Shown: positions 46,907 to 57,264, counted from the first letter of the stretch. The stretch: 64,000 bases of DNA from Pseudoalteromonas rubra (GCF_000967655.1 NZ_JXYA01000042.1:62001-126000), one strand, 5' to 3'. Translations and numbers: made by a program. The notes: a model not told the origin generated them from the letters alone.

Positions 46907-47614
46907 ATGAAAATAGGCATTATTGGCGCAATGGAGCAGGAAGTCACCATTCTGCGTGGCGCAATGAAGAACACACAAACCGCAACCAAAGGCGGCTTTA
47001 CCTTTTACCACGGCGAGCTGGGTGGTCATGAAGTGACGTTAGTTCAGTCAGGTATAGGTAAAGTAGCAGCAACGGTTGCCACCACGCTGCTTATCGATAA
47101 CTACACGCCAGATTGTGTAATTAATACAGGCTCTGCCGGTGGTTTTGACCCTGAACTAAATGTTGGTGATGTAGTTATCTCATCACAAGTAAAACACCAT
47201 GATGTCGACGTTACTGCGTTTGGTTATGAGCTGGGCCAGGTTCCCCAAATGCCAGCAGGTTTCAGTGCACACCCGGCTTTAGTCGATGCTGCTCAGCAAA
47301 GTGTCGGTGAGCTGACAGACATTCAGACTAAAGTTGGTTTAATTTGTACAGGTGATTCTTTCATGTGCGATCCGGCGCGTATCGACAAAACACGTCAAGA
47401 TTTCCCGCAGATGCTGGCCGTTGAAATGGAAGGTGCAGCCATCGCGCAGGCCTGTCATGTGCTGAATACCCCGTTTGTTGTGATCCGCTCGTTATCAGAC
47501 ATCGCCGGCAAAGAATCGCCGCAATCGTTCGAAGCTTACCTGGAAATCGCCTCGGTGAATTCTTCTAAGCTGGTGACTGCCCTGTTGGCAAAACTGGATC
47601 AGGTTTCGCTTTAA
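46907..47614 (+). CDS. mtnN: 5'-methylthioadenosine/S-adenosylhomocysteine nucleosidase
   Basis: MtnN (Pfs) cleaves MTA and SAH, recycling SAM by-products and supplying the AI-2 precursor pathway. The 235-residue protein starts MKIGIIGAMEQEVTIL with the catalytic Glu region. It has NTGSAGGFDPELNVGDVVIS, VEMEGAAIAQACH and the catalytic Asp in RSLSDIAGKES. An extended -10 (TGATATATAAT, ending 46875) lies upstream. It ends one base before the next gene. Confidence 0.96.
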   Translation: MKIGIIGAMEQEVTILRGAMKNTQTATKGGFTFYHGELGGHEVTLVQSGIGKVAATVATTLLIDNYTPDCVINTGSAGGFDPELNVGDVVISSQVKHHDVDVTAFGYELGQVPQMPAGFSAHPALVDAAQQSVGELTDIQTKVGLICTGDSFMCDPARIDKTRQDFPQMLAVEMEGAAIAQACHVLNTPFVVIRSLSDIAGKESPQSFEAYLEIASVNSSKLVTALLAKLDQVSL

Positions 47615-47615
47615 G

Positions 47616-48566
47616 GTGTTAGCTGAACAACTGCAAGCCCATACGGGCTTGCTGATTTTTTTGCTGGCAACGCTCAGCGCAATCGGTTTCAGGACATCCA
47701 GTCTGTATCACCCCAATGTAGTGATGACATTGCTGTTTGCCAACCTGGCTCAAAAGGTTTATCGCCCTCAGTCCCCTGGCAGTTACCAGTGGCTATCCGG
47801 CAGCCTGGCATTTGTGCTGCCCATTTTAGTCATCCTGCTGCTGCTCGCCACACTCGGTTATTTGTCTTTCTATCCACAGTGGCTCGGTGGTCTTGTCTTA
47901 TTTCTGTGTCTTGATATTCAGCACGAGCGCCGTGCCAGGCGTATTGCCGTTTTACTCAAACAACAACAAAAAGCAGCAGCACGTCAGTTACTTGGCGCTA
48001 TGGTCAACCGGGATGTCGAGAAACTTTCCGTGATGGGCATTTGCAAGGCATGCCTGGATAGCCTGGCACTGCGCGGTATACGGCATTTTTATCTGGTCAT
48101 TGTGTTTTATCTGATCGGCGGCCCTTTACTGGCACTGAGTTATAAATTAATGCTGCTCTGTGACCATGCCTGGCGCAGCAAAATGCGACCGGATGCGTCA
48201 TTTATCAAGCCTCTGCAAATAAGCTTGAGTATATTGGAGTGGCTGCCCGTCAGAGGCTTAATCATCATAATGGCTCTGACCCAAAACCTGAGTAAAACTC
48301 TCCACTATCTCAAACATTATGGTCAGTTTTACCGACCCGCGGGCTCCGGCTGGATCCTGAGCCTGTTCGCAGCTAACCTCAATACACAGCTGGCGGGGCC
48401 TCGCTTTTATCAACAGCAACGCTTTGACAATATGCGCATTGGCAGCGACGCGCCACCCGAAGCCGAGACCATTGACCTGATGCTCAGACTGCTGGCAACC
48501 TTGCGCTGGTTTTTCCTGTGCGCCCTGTGTTTGTGCTGGCTTACCGTCAATATTCTCAGCCATTAA
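47616..48566 (+). CDS. CbiB/CobD-like membrane protein
   Basis: The 316-residue protein has four to five hydrophobic segments and resembles adenosylcobinamide-phosphate synthase CbiB. Examples are LVLFLCLDIQHERRARRI and the later region with NRDVEKLSVMGICKACLDSL, which matches the family's GRDT-S-x-x-x-A-x-ES block in altered form. The start is a GTG two bases after the mtnN stop, with only a weak ribosome site, implying coupling to mtnN. No other cobalamin gene is in the window, so it may not act in B12 synthesis. Confidence 0.65.
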   Translation: MLAEQLQAHTGLLIFLLATLSAIGFRTSSLYHPNVVMTLLFANLAQKVYRPQSPGSYQWLSGSLAFVLPILVILLLLATLGYLSFYPQWLGGLVLFLCLDIQHERRARRIAVLLKQQQKAAARQLLGAMVNRDVEKLSVMGICKACLDSLALRGIRHFYLVIVFYLIGGPLLALSYKLMLLCDHAWRSKMRPDASFIKPLQISLSILEWLPVRGLIIIMALTQNLSKTLHYLKHYGQFYRPAGSGWILSLFAANLNTQLAGPRFYQQQRFDNMRIGSDAPPEAETIDLMLRLLATLRWFFLCALCLCWLTVNILSH

Positions 48567-48592
48567 AAAGGGCGGCCAAATGGCCACCCCTT
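48565..48592 (-). terminator. Terminator of tyrS
   Basis: The AAGGGG-TGGCCA/TGGCC-GCCCTT stem has a TTTTT run on the minus strand, 31 bases after the tyrS stop. It overlaps the stop of the convergent CbiB-like gene. Confidence 0.75.
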
Positions 48593-48623
48593 ACGTTTAT
48601 GCTTACTTGATTAAAGCAGCCGA

Positions 48624-49832
48624 TCACTCAACGCTGATTTTAGCGAACTTGCGTTTACCTACCTGGTAAATCGCAGTTGAGCCTTTTTCAACGCTCAGCT
48701 TAGAATCGGTGACTTTCTCTTCACCATTGAGTTTAACCGCGCCTTGCTTAATCATGCGCATTGCTTCTGAGGTACTGGCAACCAGACCCGCCTCTTTCAA
48801 CACATTGGTAATGAAAGTCGCTGGTTCCTCAATAGTGATGGTCACTTCAGGGATGTCATCTGGCAGGGCATTTTTCTGAAAACGCTTGATAAAGTCCTGA
48901 TGCGCAGCTTCTGCGTCTGCTTCGCTGTGGAAACGCGCAATCATTTCTTTGGCAAATTCAATCTTGATGTCTCTTGGGTTACGACCGCCAGCTACTTCTT
49001 CTTTAAGACCGGCAATGTCCTCCAGCGACTTGGCACTTAGCAGCTCGTAATAACGCCACATCAACTCGTCTGAAATCGACATCACTTTACCAAACATATC
49101 GTTTGGCGCGTCTGTGATACCAATATAGTTACCCAGTGACTTAGACATCTTCTGCACGCCGTCGGTGCCTTCGAGTAACGGCATCATCAGCACAGTTTGT
49201 GGCTTCTGCCCTTCTTCTTTTTGTAACTCCCTACCCATCAACAAGTTAAAGCGTTGATCGGTACCACCGAGCTCGACATCCGCTTGCAATGCCACAGAGT
49301 CCCACCCCTGCACCAGTGGGTAAAGGAATTCATGGATGGCAATTGACTGGCCGCCGGCATAACGCTTTTTGAAATCATCACGTTCTAGCATGCGCGCAAC
49401 CGTTTGGCGTGCTGCAAGCTTGATCATGCCCGCACTGCCTAATTTTTCCATCCACTCGGAATTGAACGCGACAGTCGTTTTGGCCGGATCCAGGATCTTA
49501 AATACCTGCTCTTTATATGTTTCAGCGTTGGCTAACACGTCTTCACGGGTGAGTGGTTTACGAGTGACATTTTTACCCGTCGGGTCGCCAATCATGCCGG
49601 TGAAATCACCGATCAGGAAAATAACCTCGTGACCTAAGTCTTGGAAAGTTTTTAGCTTGTTAATAAGGACCGTATGACCCAAGTGCAGATCCGGGGCTGT
49701 TGGATCGAAACCCGCCTTGATCCGCAATTTTTTACCTGACTTCAGCCTTTCCTTTAAATCTTCTTCAATCAGAATTTCTTCAGCACCACGCTTTATCTCT
49801 GCCAATGCCGTTTCTATATCCACAGTTGTCAC
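48624..49832 (-). CDS. tyrS: Tyrosyl-tRNA synthetase
   Basis: The 402-residue class I synthetase has the HIGH-equivalent HLGH (in [10 protein letters not shown] near 47-56). The tyrosine-binding region is followed by the KMSKS loop ([10 protein letters not shown] near 230). A C-terminal S4 RNA-binding domain spans about 335-400. Its length fits the TyrRS subtype lacking the large insert, the form common in Alteromonadales. It is divergent from the M23 peptidase gene. Confidence 0.95.
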   Translation of the reverse strand: MTTVDIETALAEIKRGAEEILIEEDLKERLKSGKKLRIKAGFDPTAPDLHLGHTVLINKLKTFQDLGHEVIFLIGDFTGMIGDPTGKNVTRKPLTREDVLANAETYKEQVFKILDPAKTTVAFNSEWMEKLGSAGMIKLAARQTVARMLERDDFKKRYAGGQSIAIHEFLYPLVQGWDSVALQADVELGGTDQRFNLLMGRELQKEEGQKPQTVLMMPLLEGTDGVQKMSKSLGNYIGITDAPNDMFGKVMSISDELMWRYYELLSAKSLEDIAGLKEEVAGGRNPRDIKIEFAKEMIARFHSEADAEAAHQDFIKRFQKNALPDDIPEVTITIEEPATFITNVLKEAGLVASTSEAMRMIKQGAVKLNGEEKVTDSKLSVEKGSTAIYQVGKRKFAKISVE

Positions 49833-49985
49833 GCCAACCTCACTCCAACAATTTAATCAGTTAATCGCCCGATTTTAGCTTATATTCGGGGCAGTTTAAA
49901 TGTATAAAAGACTGGTATTTGCGCATTATTACGTATATGCTGCACTATTATTTGCAATAATTCTTGACAGCGGAAAAGGCACGTT

Positions 49986-51323
49986 ATGGTACATGCAGTG
50001 CACAAACTCCCAAAAAAACACAAGTTGCTGATCCTGGGCTTGCTGTCAGCAATGGTCGCTATTGCACTCATCCCATCTGAGAAGGCAACAGCCTCCCGAG
50101 ATCACGACAAAGACGCGCTCGAAGTGGGCAAGCGTTACGAGCTCCCTTTGAATGTCAGTGAGCAACAGCCTGAACTGACAGAGCTCAGCGAAGCGCCAGC
50201 TGCTGTTGAACAGCCACTTGCGCCCGAAGCCCCCCAATACGACTTCGTTGATCACCAGGTTCGCAATGGCGACAGCCTGGCGGTGATATTTAAACGCGCC
50301 GGATATTCAGCACAAACACTTCATAAACTCGTCAACACCAACGCCGAGACACGCAAGCTCACCAAGATCCACCCTGGTGAAGTACTGAGTTTTGCCAGTG
50401 ATACGCAAGGTGAATTGCTGCAGCTCAAATATGTGTTGTCTAAAACCGACACTTTGCTGGTCAGCCGCACAGATGAAGGCAACTACGCCACCCGTATTGA
50501 GAGCAAAGAAATCGAGACGGTCGAAAAGTCTGCCGGTGGCGAGATCAAGTCCAGCTTCTGGACCGCTGGTATTACCGCGGGCCTGTCTGAGCGTCAGATC
50601 ATGAACTTTGCCCATATCTTTGGCTGGGATGTCGACTTTGCCAACGATATTCGCAAGGGCGATCAGTTTTCTCTTATCTACGAATCACATTTTGTGGACG
50701 GTGAAGAGATAGGCACAGGCAAGATCATCGCGGCTGAGTTTATCAATCAGGGCGAGCGTTACACAGCTGTGCGCCACTCTGACGGTGACTTCTATACTCC
50801 AGAAGGCCGCAGCATGAAGAAAGCCTTCCTGCGCGCACCGGTCGATTTTAAGTATATCAGCTCTAACTTTAACCCACGCCGCCTACACCCGGTCACCGGT
50901 CGTGTGTCTGCCCACAGGGGAATAGATTATGCCGCCAGAACCGGTACACCTGTAGTATCAGCGGGTAATGGTAAAGTGATCAAGTCGGGCTATAACCGTC
51001 TCAATGGTAATTACGTGTTTATTCAGCACGGTAGCCAGTACGTGACGAAGTACCTGCACCTGCACAAACGCCATGTTAAACAAGGCCAGAAGGTCAAGCA
51101 GGGCCAGAAGATTGGTACTGTCGGCGCGACCGGCCGAGTTACAGGTGCTCACCTGCACTATGAGTTTTTAGTTAACGGAGTGCACCGCAACCCACGCACC
51201 GTCAAGCTGCCTAAGTCGCAACCTTTGCCTGCGGCAGAGCTGGCAACCTTTAAGCCGCTGGCACAGCAGATGCTGGCCAAGCTGGAACGTAATCGTGAGT
51301 TGATGTTAGCTTTGAATAATTAA
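49986..51323 (+). CDS. mepM: M23 peptidoglycan DD-endopeptidase, MepM-like
   Basis: The 445-residue protein has an uncleaved or cleaved N-terminal membrane segment (about 13-30). An OapA/LysM-like region (about 85-140) with VRNGDSLAVIFKRAGYS follows, then a C-terminal LytM domain. Zinc ligands are His310 and Asp314 in HRGIDYA and the HLH motif at 389-391. MepM cuts cross-links to let new murein insert. The gene is back-to-back with tyrS, as often seen in gammaproteobacteria. A strong terminator follows. Confidence 0.9.
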   Translation: MVHAVHKLPKKHKLLILGLLSAMVAIALIPSEKATASRDHDKDALEVGKRYELPLNVSEQQPELTELSEAPAAVEQPLAPEAPQYDFVDHQVRNGDSLAVIFKRAGYSAQTLHKLVNTNAETRKLTKIHPGEVLSFASDTQGELLQLKYVLSKTDTLLVSRTDEGNYATRIESKEIETVEKSAGGEIKSSFWTAGITAGLSERQIMNFAHIFGWDVDFANDIRKGDQFSLIYESHFVDGEEIGTGKIIAAEFINQGERYTAVRHSDGDFYTPEGRSMKKAFLRAPVDFKYISSNFNPRRLHPVTGRVSAHRGIDYAARTGTPVVSAGNGKVIKSGYNRLNGNYVFIQHGSQYVTKYLHLHKRHVKQGQKVKQGQKIGTVGATGRVTGAHLHYEFLVNGVHRNPRTVKLPKSQPLPAAELATFKPLAQQMLAKLERNRELMLALNN

Positions 51324-51341
51324 GCTGTGTTCGAGCGTTAC

Positions 51342-51369
51342 AAAAAAGCCACCGTCAGGTGGCTTTTTA
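51342..51369. terminator. Bidirectional terminator after mepM
   Basis: The AAAAAGCCACC/GGTGGCTTTTT stem with a GTCA loop lies between convergent genes. Confidence 0.9.
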
Positions 51370-51385
51370 CGTTATGAGGTTAAGG

Positions 51386-52303
51386 TTAAGAACCCGTTAC
51401 CTTCAAATTGAGGAACTTCTCCAGCCCCTCAGGATCGGCTGCCAGCATCTGAACTTGCTGAGAAAAGGTGTTGAAATCCATTGCCTCATCGACAGAAACA
51501 TTCACCTCTAGGCTATTAAGACCCGTTGCAAAATCGCTAAGCCCCTGCTTGACCTGCTCAGAGACAGGCACCTGCATAAGTTGCATTGCCAGCATATGCT
51601 GAAACTGCTCTTTGGTCAGCCCTTTGTTAGCAAGGAGCTCAGTTACCAGCGCATCCAGCTTGGGCTGTCCGGCAATCGCAAAGGTCAGCTTTTGTGGCTG
51701 TAGCGTCTGTACCGCTGAAATGAGCTTGCTCTGCATCTGTAATTCCTGCTCCAGCGTCAAATCACCACCTTGCTGCTGCATCTCCAGTGAAGTGGCCATC
51801 AACTCGGCGCTGTTGCCCAGGTCAAAATCAAACGTTAGTCCTGCCACTCCCGCCGCATCAACAGATGATTTGAACTGGCTCTTGCCGTTGTCCGGGTTGT
51901 AACGTAAAGACGAGGTCAGCGCATAGCTGGTATCAGCCAGGGTGGCGACCTGCTGCTCAAGCTCTGCAGCCAGCACCGGGCTGAGTGTGACGTTCGTCAA
52001 CTTAACCTCTGTAAACTCACTGATTTTATCGGCTTCATAGCCCTGCAAGCTGAACTCGCCAATGTTGAGCAGCGTCTGCTGCCCAGTGGCTTCTTTGATC
52101 ACCAGAGACTGAACTTTAACGGTGTTGGTAAACAGATTATAAGATGAGCCCTGGTGCTCGATCAGCAGCTCAGATTGCTCTGCAAATTGCGCGATCTGCT
52201 GCTGCACCGCCAATTCTGCCTGCTGATTTGCATATAGATGTGCACCAACAACAGCGGCTGACATGACACCACCTAACGCCAGCATGATCGTAGATTTTTT
52301 CAT
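51386..52303 (-). CDS. Exported protein of unknown function
   Basis: The 305-residue protein has an N-terminal signal or anchor (MKKSTIMLALGGVMSAAVVG). The acidic, glutamine-rich remainder is reminiscent of DUF945/YdgA-type envelope proteins, but I cannot assign it. It contains repeated beta-like stretches and no cysteine. It starts 15 bases after the radA stop on the same strand and is probably co-transcribed with radA. Confidence 0.7.
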   Translation of the reverse strand: MKKSTIMLALGGVMSAAVVGAHLYANQQAELAVQQQIAQFAEQSELLIEHQGSSYNLFTNTVKVQSLVIKEATGQQTLLNIGEFSLQGYEADKISEFTEVKLTNVTLSPVLAAELEQQVATLADTSYALTSSLRYNPDNGKSQFKSSVDAAGVAGLTFDFDLGNSAELMATSLEMQQQGGDLTLEQELQMQSKLISAVQTLQPQKLTFAIAGQPKLDALVTELLANKGLTKEQFQHMLAMQLMQVPVSEQVKQGLSDFATGLNSLEVNVSVDEAMDFNTFSQQVQMLAADPEGLEKFLNLKVTGS

Positions 52304-52318
52304 TTGTATAGATTCCCT

Positions 52319-53689
52319 TTAAAACAAGGCTTCGAGCGCATCACTGAGGCTGGCAACGGCGACCACCTCCATTCCCTCAATGGCGTCCTTTGGTTTATTC
52401 GCAATCGGTACGATAGCACGTTTGAAGCCATGTTTCGCGGCTTCGCGCAGTCTTTCCTGGCCACTGGGTACCGGCCGGATCTCTCCGCCCAGGCCCACTT
52501 CACCAAATACCACCATCTGACGTTCCAGCGCATGGTTTTTAAAGCTCGACACCAAAGCCGCGATCAACGCTAAGTCGGCACTGGTTTCAGAGACTTTAAC
52601 GCCGCCAACCACGTTGACAAACACATCCTGATCCGCCACCTGCAGACCACCGTGGCGGTGCAACACCGCAAGCAACATGGCCAGACGATTTTGCTCCAGA
52701 CCGACAGTAACACGCCGTGGATTGGCCAATTGGGAGTAGTCCACCAGCGCCTGAACTTCCACCAGCAGTGGCCGGGTGCCTTCCCAGATCACCATGACCA
52801 GAGAGCCGGGAGTTTGCTCTTCACCCCGGTTGAGGAAAATCGCCGAGGGGTTACTCACTTCTTTCAGGCCCTGCCCTGTCATGGCAAAAACCCCAAGTTC
52901 ATTGACCGCACCGAAACGGTTTTTATTACCACGCAAGGTTCTGAAGCGACTGTCGCTGCTACCTTCAAGCAAAATAGAGCAGTCAATACAGTGCTCCAAT
53001 ACCTTAGGCCCCGCCAGTGAGCCATCTTTGGTGACGTGGCCGACCATAATAATGGCAACCTGGTTTTGCTTCGCAAAACGGGTCAGGTAAGCGGCACTTT
53101 CTCGCACCTGAGAAACACTGCCCGGCGCGGACTGCACATCACTCATGTGCATCACCTGAATTGAATCAATGACCATAATGGCCGGCTTTTCACGCAATGC
53201 CAGCTGGCAAATGCTTTCGACGTTTGTTTCGGCCAGGGTACGTAGTTTGTTAGTTGGCAGGCCCAAACGCTTGGCGCGCATCGCAACCTGCTGCAAAGAT
53301 TCTTCACCTGTCACATATAAAGTAGACATAGATTCGGCCAGCAAGCACATGGTCTGCAATAATAAGGTACTCTTACCAGCACCCGGCTCACCGCCAATTA
53401 AAATGGCACTGCCTGGTACCACGCCCCCCCCGAGTACACGGTCAAACTCTTTGAATCCAGTTGAAAATCTGGGCAGTGATTCAAGGTTAACTTCGTCCAG
53501 CGTCTGGACTTTGGCTTCCACCACGCCAGCATATCCAGCCATAGTTCCGCCGCGCGGCGCGGCCTTCACAGAGGGGACTCTGAACTCAGTTATCGTATTC
53601 CAGGCTTTACATTCAGAACATTGCCCTTGCCATCGAGCAAATTCCGCTCCACAATCACTACAGACAAATGCGGTTTTCTTTTTTCCCAT
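52319..53689 (-). CDS. radA: DNA repair protein RadA
   Basis: RadA is a RecA-like ATPase that drives branch migration. The 456-residue protein starts MGKKKTAFVCSDCG with the four-cysteine zinc finger (CSDCG and CSECK). Walker A is GEPGAGKST near 100. The RadA-specific motif KNRFG is near 255. A Lon-protease-like C-terminal domain follows. Thirteen further in-frame codons upstream are not needed by homology, so the start is 53689. It is divergent from the PilZ protein gene. Confidence 0.96.
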   Translation of the reverse strand: MGKKKTAFVCSDCGAEFARWQGQCSECKAWNTITEFRVPSVKAAPRGGTMAGYAGVVEAKVQTLDEVNLESLPRFSTGFKEFDRVLGGGVVPGSAILIGGEPGAGKSTLLLQTMCLLAESMSTLYVTGEESLQQVAMRAKRLGLPTNKLRTLAETNVESICQLALREKPAIMVIDSIQVMHMSDVQSAPGSVSQVRESAAYLTRFAKQNQVAIIMVGHVTKDGSLAGPKVLEHCIDCSILLEGSSDSRFRTLRGNKNRFGAVNELGVFAMTGQGLKEVSNPSAIFLNRGEEQTPGSLVMVIWEGTRPLLVEVQALVDYSQLANPRRVTVGLEQNRLAMLLAVLHRHGGLQVADQDVFVNVVGGVKVSETSADLALIAALVSSFKNHALERQMVVFGEVGLGGEIRPVPSGQERLREAAKHGFKRAIVPIANKPKDAIEGMEVVAVASLSDALEALF

Positions 53690-53825
53690 AAAAATCAAGG
53701 CATAGTTATTGCTTAAATTAAAACTCAATTAAGCTTAGTTCAACAGTAAGCGTTAATACTGACATAAATTTGGCAAAGGCTGAAACAATAACCGGGTAAG
53801 ATCTGCTGATTTAAAATGTGTACCT

Positions 53826-56330
53826 ATGGCTGAAGATAAATTACAACAATACCAAGACTTAATAGATGAATTAAAGATTGATCTCGGCGATCCGAATTTT
53901 GACTTTATCTTCAAGCAAAAAACAGCGCAACTGAGCAAACCAGACCAGTTTTTGCTGAAAATGGAAATGACCCGGCTGTCTCAGCCCGTCGCGCGTTTTA
54001 TCGACCTGCGTGGTCAGGTATCTGGACAAGTAAAACCTTATGAGTACGAAGGCAAGCAACACTTTATGGACGATGTTGCGATCCGGGTGTTTGAGCAAGA
54101 AGTGGCTCGCTATGGCGGCTATACCTTAGCCGTTTACGAAGCGGTGATGAACACCGACAATAACTTTAAAGTTATGCAAAAGCAGGCGGCCCAGCAGCAG
54201 GATGAAGATACCCCCGGGCAGGATCTCTCTCAGGCCACCCAATACATCCGCTTTGCCTCTTACGAAAGCCGCATAGAAGAGCGGATGAATTACTCTATCA
54301 AGATCACGGTGGAGTTTGGCAATCAGCGGCTTGCCAATGCCAGTACCTCGGACATTTCTCTCAGTGGCGCAAAAATCAAACTGGCACCCAACTATCATTT
54401 ACATAAAGGCGATTTGGTGTCACTGCGCCTGGTTGGGCTGGAGCAGGACTTTGAGCTTGGACTGAAAAGCGGGATCCAGTATGAAGTGGTCGCGGTAGAC
54501 CCCGTATCCAATGAATACAACCATGTACGCCTGAAGCGCACCTTTGTCGAAAACAACAGTGGCTTTGATGACTTTTTACAAAGCTTTATTCATGGCAATA
54601 AGCGACGCTACAAAATTAACCTGGATAACACCATGGATGCGGTGGTATGTAAGGGCTATGAGCAGTATTACCTGCCCCGCGTAAATTCGTTGTTCGTATT
54701 TTTTAGTCAGGCTAAAACCATGCTCTACCCAAGCCTGGTACTGACCAATGAAAACAACGCACACATCAACTATTACTTTGAGGATGAGCGCAAAACCTCC
54801 TCTTTATACAGTGTCTTCAACCAGCAGCGCCTGGATATGCTCCTGCAGCGCCCTGAGCCTGTCAAAGAAGCCTATTGTTACACATTTACCCATGGCAAAA
54901 ATGGTAAAATTTATTTTTACTCGGCGTTTGACTGGGAGCTTAAGAAATCGGCTGAATTGCATCACTTATTTATGGGCTTTGGCAGTCAAAAAGACAGCTG
55001 GCGGATCTTTAAGGTTCAGCTGATGCCAAGCCATCATGAAGATGCCTTTATTCCGCTGTCTTTGCCCTCCAGCGCCGGCAAAAATGTTGAGAAACTGAAT
55101 AAGCGCCCAACGCCCCGGGTTCAGGGGTTGATTGAAAACGTTAAATACCTGATGACGCTCAGCGATATTACCACCGAGCAGCAAACAGCCTATTATCAGG
55201 CGCTACAATACACGAAAGAGCAGGTTAACCTGATCAAGCAATTTGGTCACGGGAAGGCCAAAGTGCCCCCGCCACTGGAAGTCGTTGCGCTTGAATATGT
55301 CAACCTGCGCTCGCACAAGCGCTATCTGTACAAGACAGCTGTGGCTGTCGCTGCAGAGGATGGCGCGGTGTTGCATGGCCATACCCGAGATTTCTCGGTG
55401 ATGGGCTTACAGGTGGCACTGGATGAGCCGGCGACACTGCAAAAAGGCGATATTGTGCATCTCGACCTGCCCGAGCTGCAAAAAATTACCAAACAACATA
55501 ACCTCACTAAACTCAGGTATGAGGTGATGGCGGTCAACAAGGCAAAGACCATCATTAATCTGAAAGTGAATATTCTCAGTAATGTGCAGCATACCGCCAT
55601 TACGTTTTTTAAAATCTTGATTGAAAATAATAAGAATAAACTGCAACCGTGCGAAGAAGCCCCCAGGATCCCCGGGTTGTCGCATGCACTGCGCAACATG
55701 GTTACTAAGAGTATTTGTCAGTTCCCGCTGTACCTGCACAAATCCGCAGCCCATTTTAAAATTGGTGCGATTGGTCAGGGGCTCTATCCCACCACACTGC
55801 ACAAGATTTTGCTCAGTGAAGTGATCCACCATAACCATCAGGAGTATGTGCAACCCCATGGCTTGCTGCCAAGCGACTTTATTGGCGAATATCTGAGTGA
55901 GCGGCTGCGCAAACAGTCACGTCAGGACAAGCCGCTGCAATACACGGTTTTCTTACGTTTTGATCCAAAGGCGCAAACGCTGCAAGAAGCACTCAAAAGT
56001 CAGTGCATTGCCGCTGGGGAATCGCTGGATCCCTTGTTCTTGTTTATCAAACGGGCACTCAAGAAAGAGTTATTGTTTGTGTTTCATCTTTATATTTCCA
56101 AAACCGGTCGCCCGGATATGGATTACCTGGCCAACGAGCTGAGATACGTCAGCCATTATGCAATACACAAGGCTAAGGGACTTGAGGAGGCATTATGGAA
56201 TGTTGCGGGGGTGTGCGACATGATTGAGGTAACGGATCAGCTGCTGCCCACATTAGATGTTGAAGACAATCAGCTGGCAGCTATGCTTGAGCGCAAACGA
56301 GCCTGGCTGGCCACTCAGCCGGGTTCATAA
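53826..56330 (+). CDS. Large protein with two PilZ domains
   Basis: The 834-residue soluble protein has an N-terminal helical part. PilZ domain 1 (about 155-260) has RIEERMNYSI followed by the DISLSG motif. PilZ domain 2 (about 495-610) has RSHKRYLYK followed by DFSVMG. Both keep the R-x-x-x-R and D-x-S-x-x-G residues that bind cyclic-di-GMP. The middle region (RRYKINLDN near 260) may be a third, degenerate unit. It lies near ampED-nadC-pil genes but in its own transcript. A link to pilus control is inference. Confidence 0.85.
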   Translation: MAEDKLQQYQDLIDELKIDLGDPNFDFIFKQKTAQLSKPDQFLLKMEMTRLSQPVARFIDLRGQVSGQVKPYEYEGKQHFMDDVAIRVFEQEVARYGGYTLAVYEAVMNTDNNFKVMQKQAAQQQDEDTPGQDLSQATQYIRFASYESRIEERMNYSIKITVEFGNQRLANASTSDISLSGAKIKLAPNYHLHKGDLVSLRLVGLEQDFELGLKSGIQYEVVAVDPVSNEYNHVRLKRTFVENNSGFDDFLQSFIHGNKRRYKINLDNTMDAVVCKGYEQYYLPRVNSLFVFFSQAKTMLYPSLVLTNENNAHINYYFEDERKTSSLYSVFNQQRLDMLLQRPEPVKEAYCYTFTHGKNGKIYFYSAFDWELKKSAELHHLFMGFGSQKDSWRIFKVQLMPSHHEDAFIPLSLPSSAGKNVEKLNKRPTPRVQGLIENVKYLMTLSDITTEQQTAYYQALQYTKEQVNLIKQFGHGKAKVPPPLEVVALEYVNLRSHKRYLYKTAVAVAAEDGAVLHGHTRDFSVMGLQVALDEPATLQKGDIVHLDLPELQKITKQHNLTKLRYEVMAVNKAKTIINLKVNILSNVQHTAITFFKILIENNKNKLQPCEEAPRIPGLSHALRNMVTKSICQFPLYLHKSAAHFKIGAIGQGLYPTTLHKILLSEVIHHNHQEYVQPHGLLPSDFIGEYLSERLRKQSRQDKPLQYTVFLRFDPKAQTLQEALKSQCIAAGESLDPLFLFIKRALKKELLFVFHLYISKTGRPDMDYLANELRYVSHYAIHKAKGLEEALWNVAGVCDMIEVTDQLLPTLDVEDNQLAAMLERKRAWLATQPGS

Positions 56331-56374
56331 CCGCCTGACAGGCCAGCTTAGCCAGCCTGTCATGCATTTTTGAG

Positions 56375-57259
56375 TTAACTCAAACCGCCAAACAAAGTCA
56401 GCAGTGCGGTCAATACCAGGAAGAACAGGATATTGCGCTTAACCAGGCGCATCATACAGGTTGCTTCGTAGGTGCAACCAAAAAACTGCTGCTCTATCTG
56501 CTCTGCGGCTAGCGCAATCTCACTCACCACCTGCCGGTTTGGCGTATCAAAATCCAGCAAGTATTTTAACCAACACCCGGTTCCTTTCGTGAAGTTACCT
56601 ATGATCAGATAACCAAAACTGGCAACCCTGGCTGGTAACCAGTTAAGCCAGAACAATAGCTTAGTGAATCTTTTGGTATGAGTCCCGAGCAAACTGCGCA
56701 ACAAACTCACCTGAGCCGGTAAATCGTCTTCCTGACGCTCCGTGAGCGTCTCAACCAGATAGCGCACACTTGCATAAAGCACAGCTCCAGGTGCACCCAA
56801 CATCACAAACCAGAACATCACCGCACAATAATGTTGAAAGTTGATCCATACCAGCGTTTGCCCGAACGTTTCACCATTGCGCTCTGTTTCGGTCCGCTCC
56901 TGGCCCATTTGCAGTGCGTACAGTGTGACTGCTTCTGAGTCTCCCCGGGTCAGAGCATTGAGGTATCCTTTGTATAAGCGGCGATAGCGGCCACAGCCAA
57001 AGCAAACCAACAAGATCAATACATTGAGTATTAACTGAAAGAGCACAAAGTCTGACAGGTGATATACCAGCGCAACCAATATGGTAGGCAGCACAAACCA
57101 AATCATGACCCCAAAATCTGAACCAAACATGCCCTTTTCACTGAGCTGTTTCTTACTCAAAGCCAGATACTTACCCAAATAAAAGTCAATCTGCCAATGT
57201 TCTGAACGGGCACCCAGGCGCTCGATCACTAAAGCTATTATGATAGAAATCAACATCAT
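56375..57259 (-). CDS. ampE: AmpE inner-membrane protein
   Basis: The 294-residue membrane protein starts MMLISIIIALVIERL, typical of AmpE. It has about four to five TM segments, the last near the C-terminus (NILFFLVLTALLTLFGG). AmpE lies beside ampD in many gammaproteobacteria and has been linked to beta-lactamase induction signalling; its activity is unclear. The first of two ATG codons (57259) follows the ampD stop by five bases. The longer frame overlapping ampD is not needed. Confidence 0.88.
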   Translation of the reverse strand: MMLISIIIALVIERLGARSEHWQIDFYLGKYLALSKKQLSEKGMFGSDFGVMIWFVLPTILVALVYHLSDFVLFQLILNVLILLVCFGCGRYRRLYKGYLNALTRGDSEAVTLYALQMGQERTETERNGETFGQTLVWINFQHYCAVMFWFVMLGAPGAVLYASVRYLVETLTERQEDDLPAQVSLLRSLLGTHTKRFTKLLFWLNWLPARVASFGYLIIGNFTKGTGCWLKYLLDFDTPNRQVVSEIALAAEQIEQQFFGCTYEATCMMRLVKRNILFFLVLTALLTLFGGLS

Positions 57260-57264
57260 GTCCG

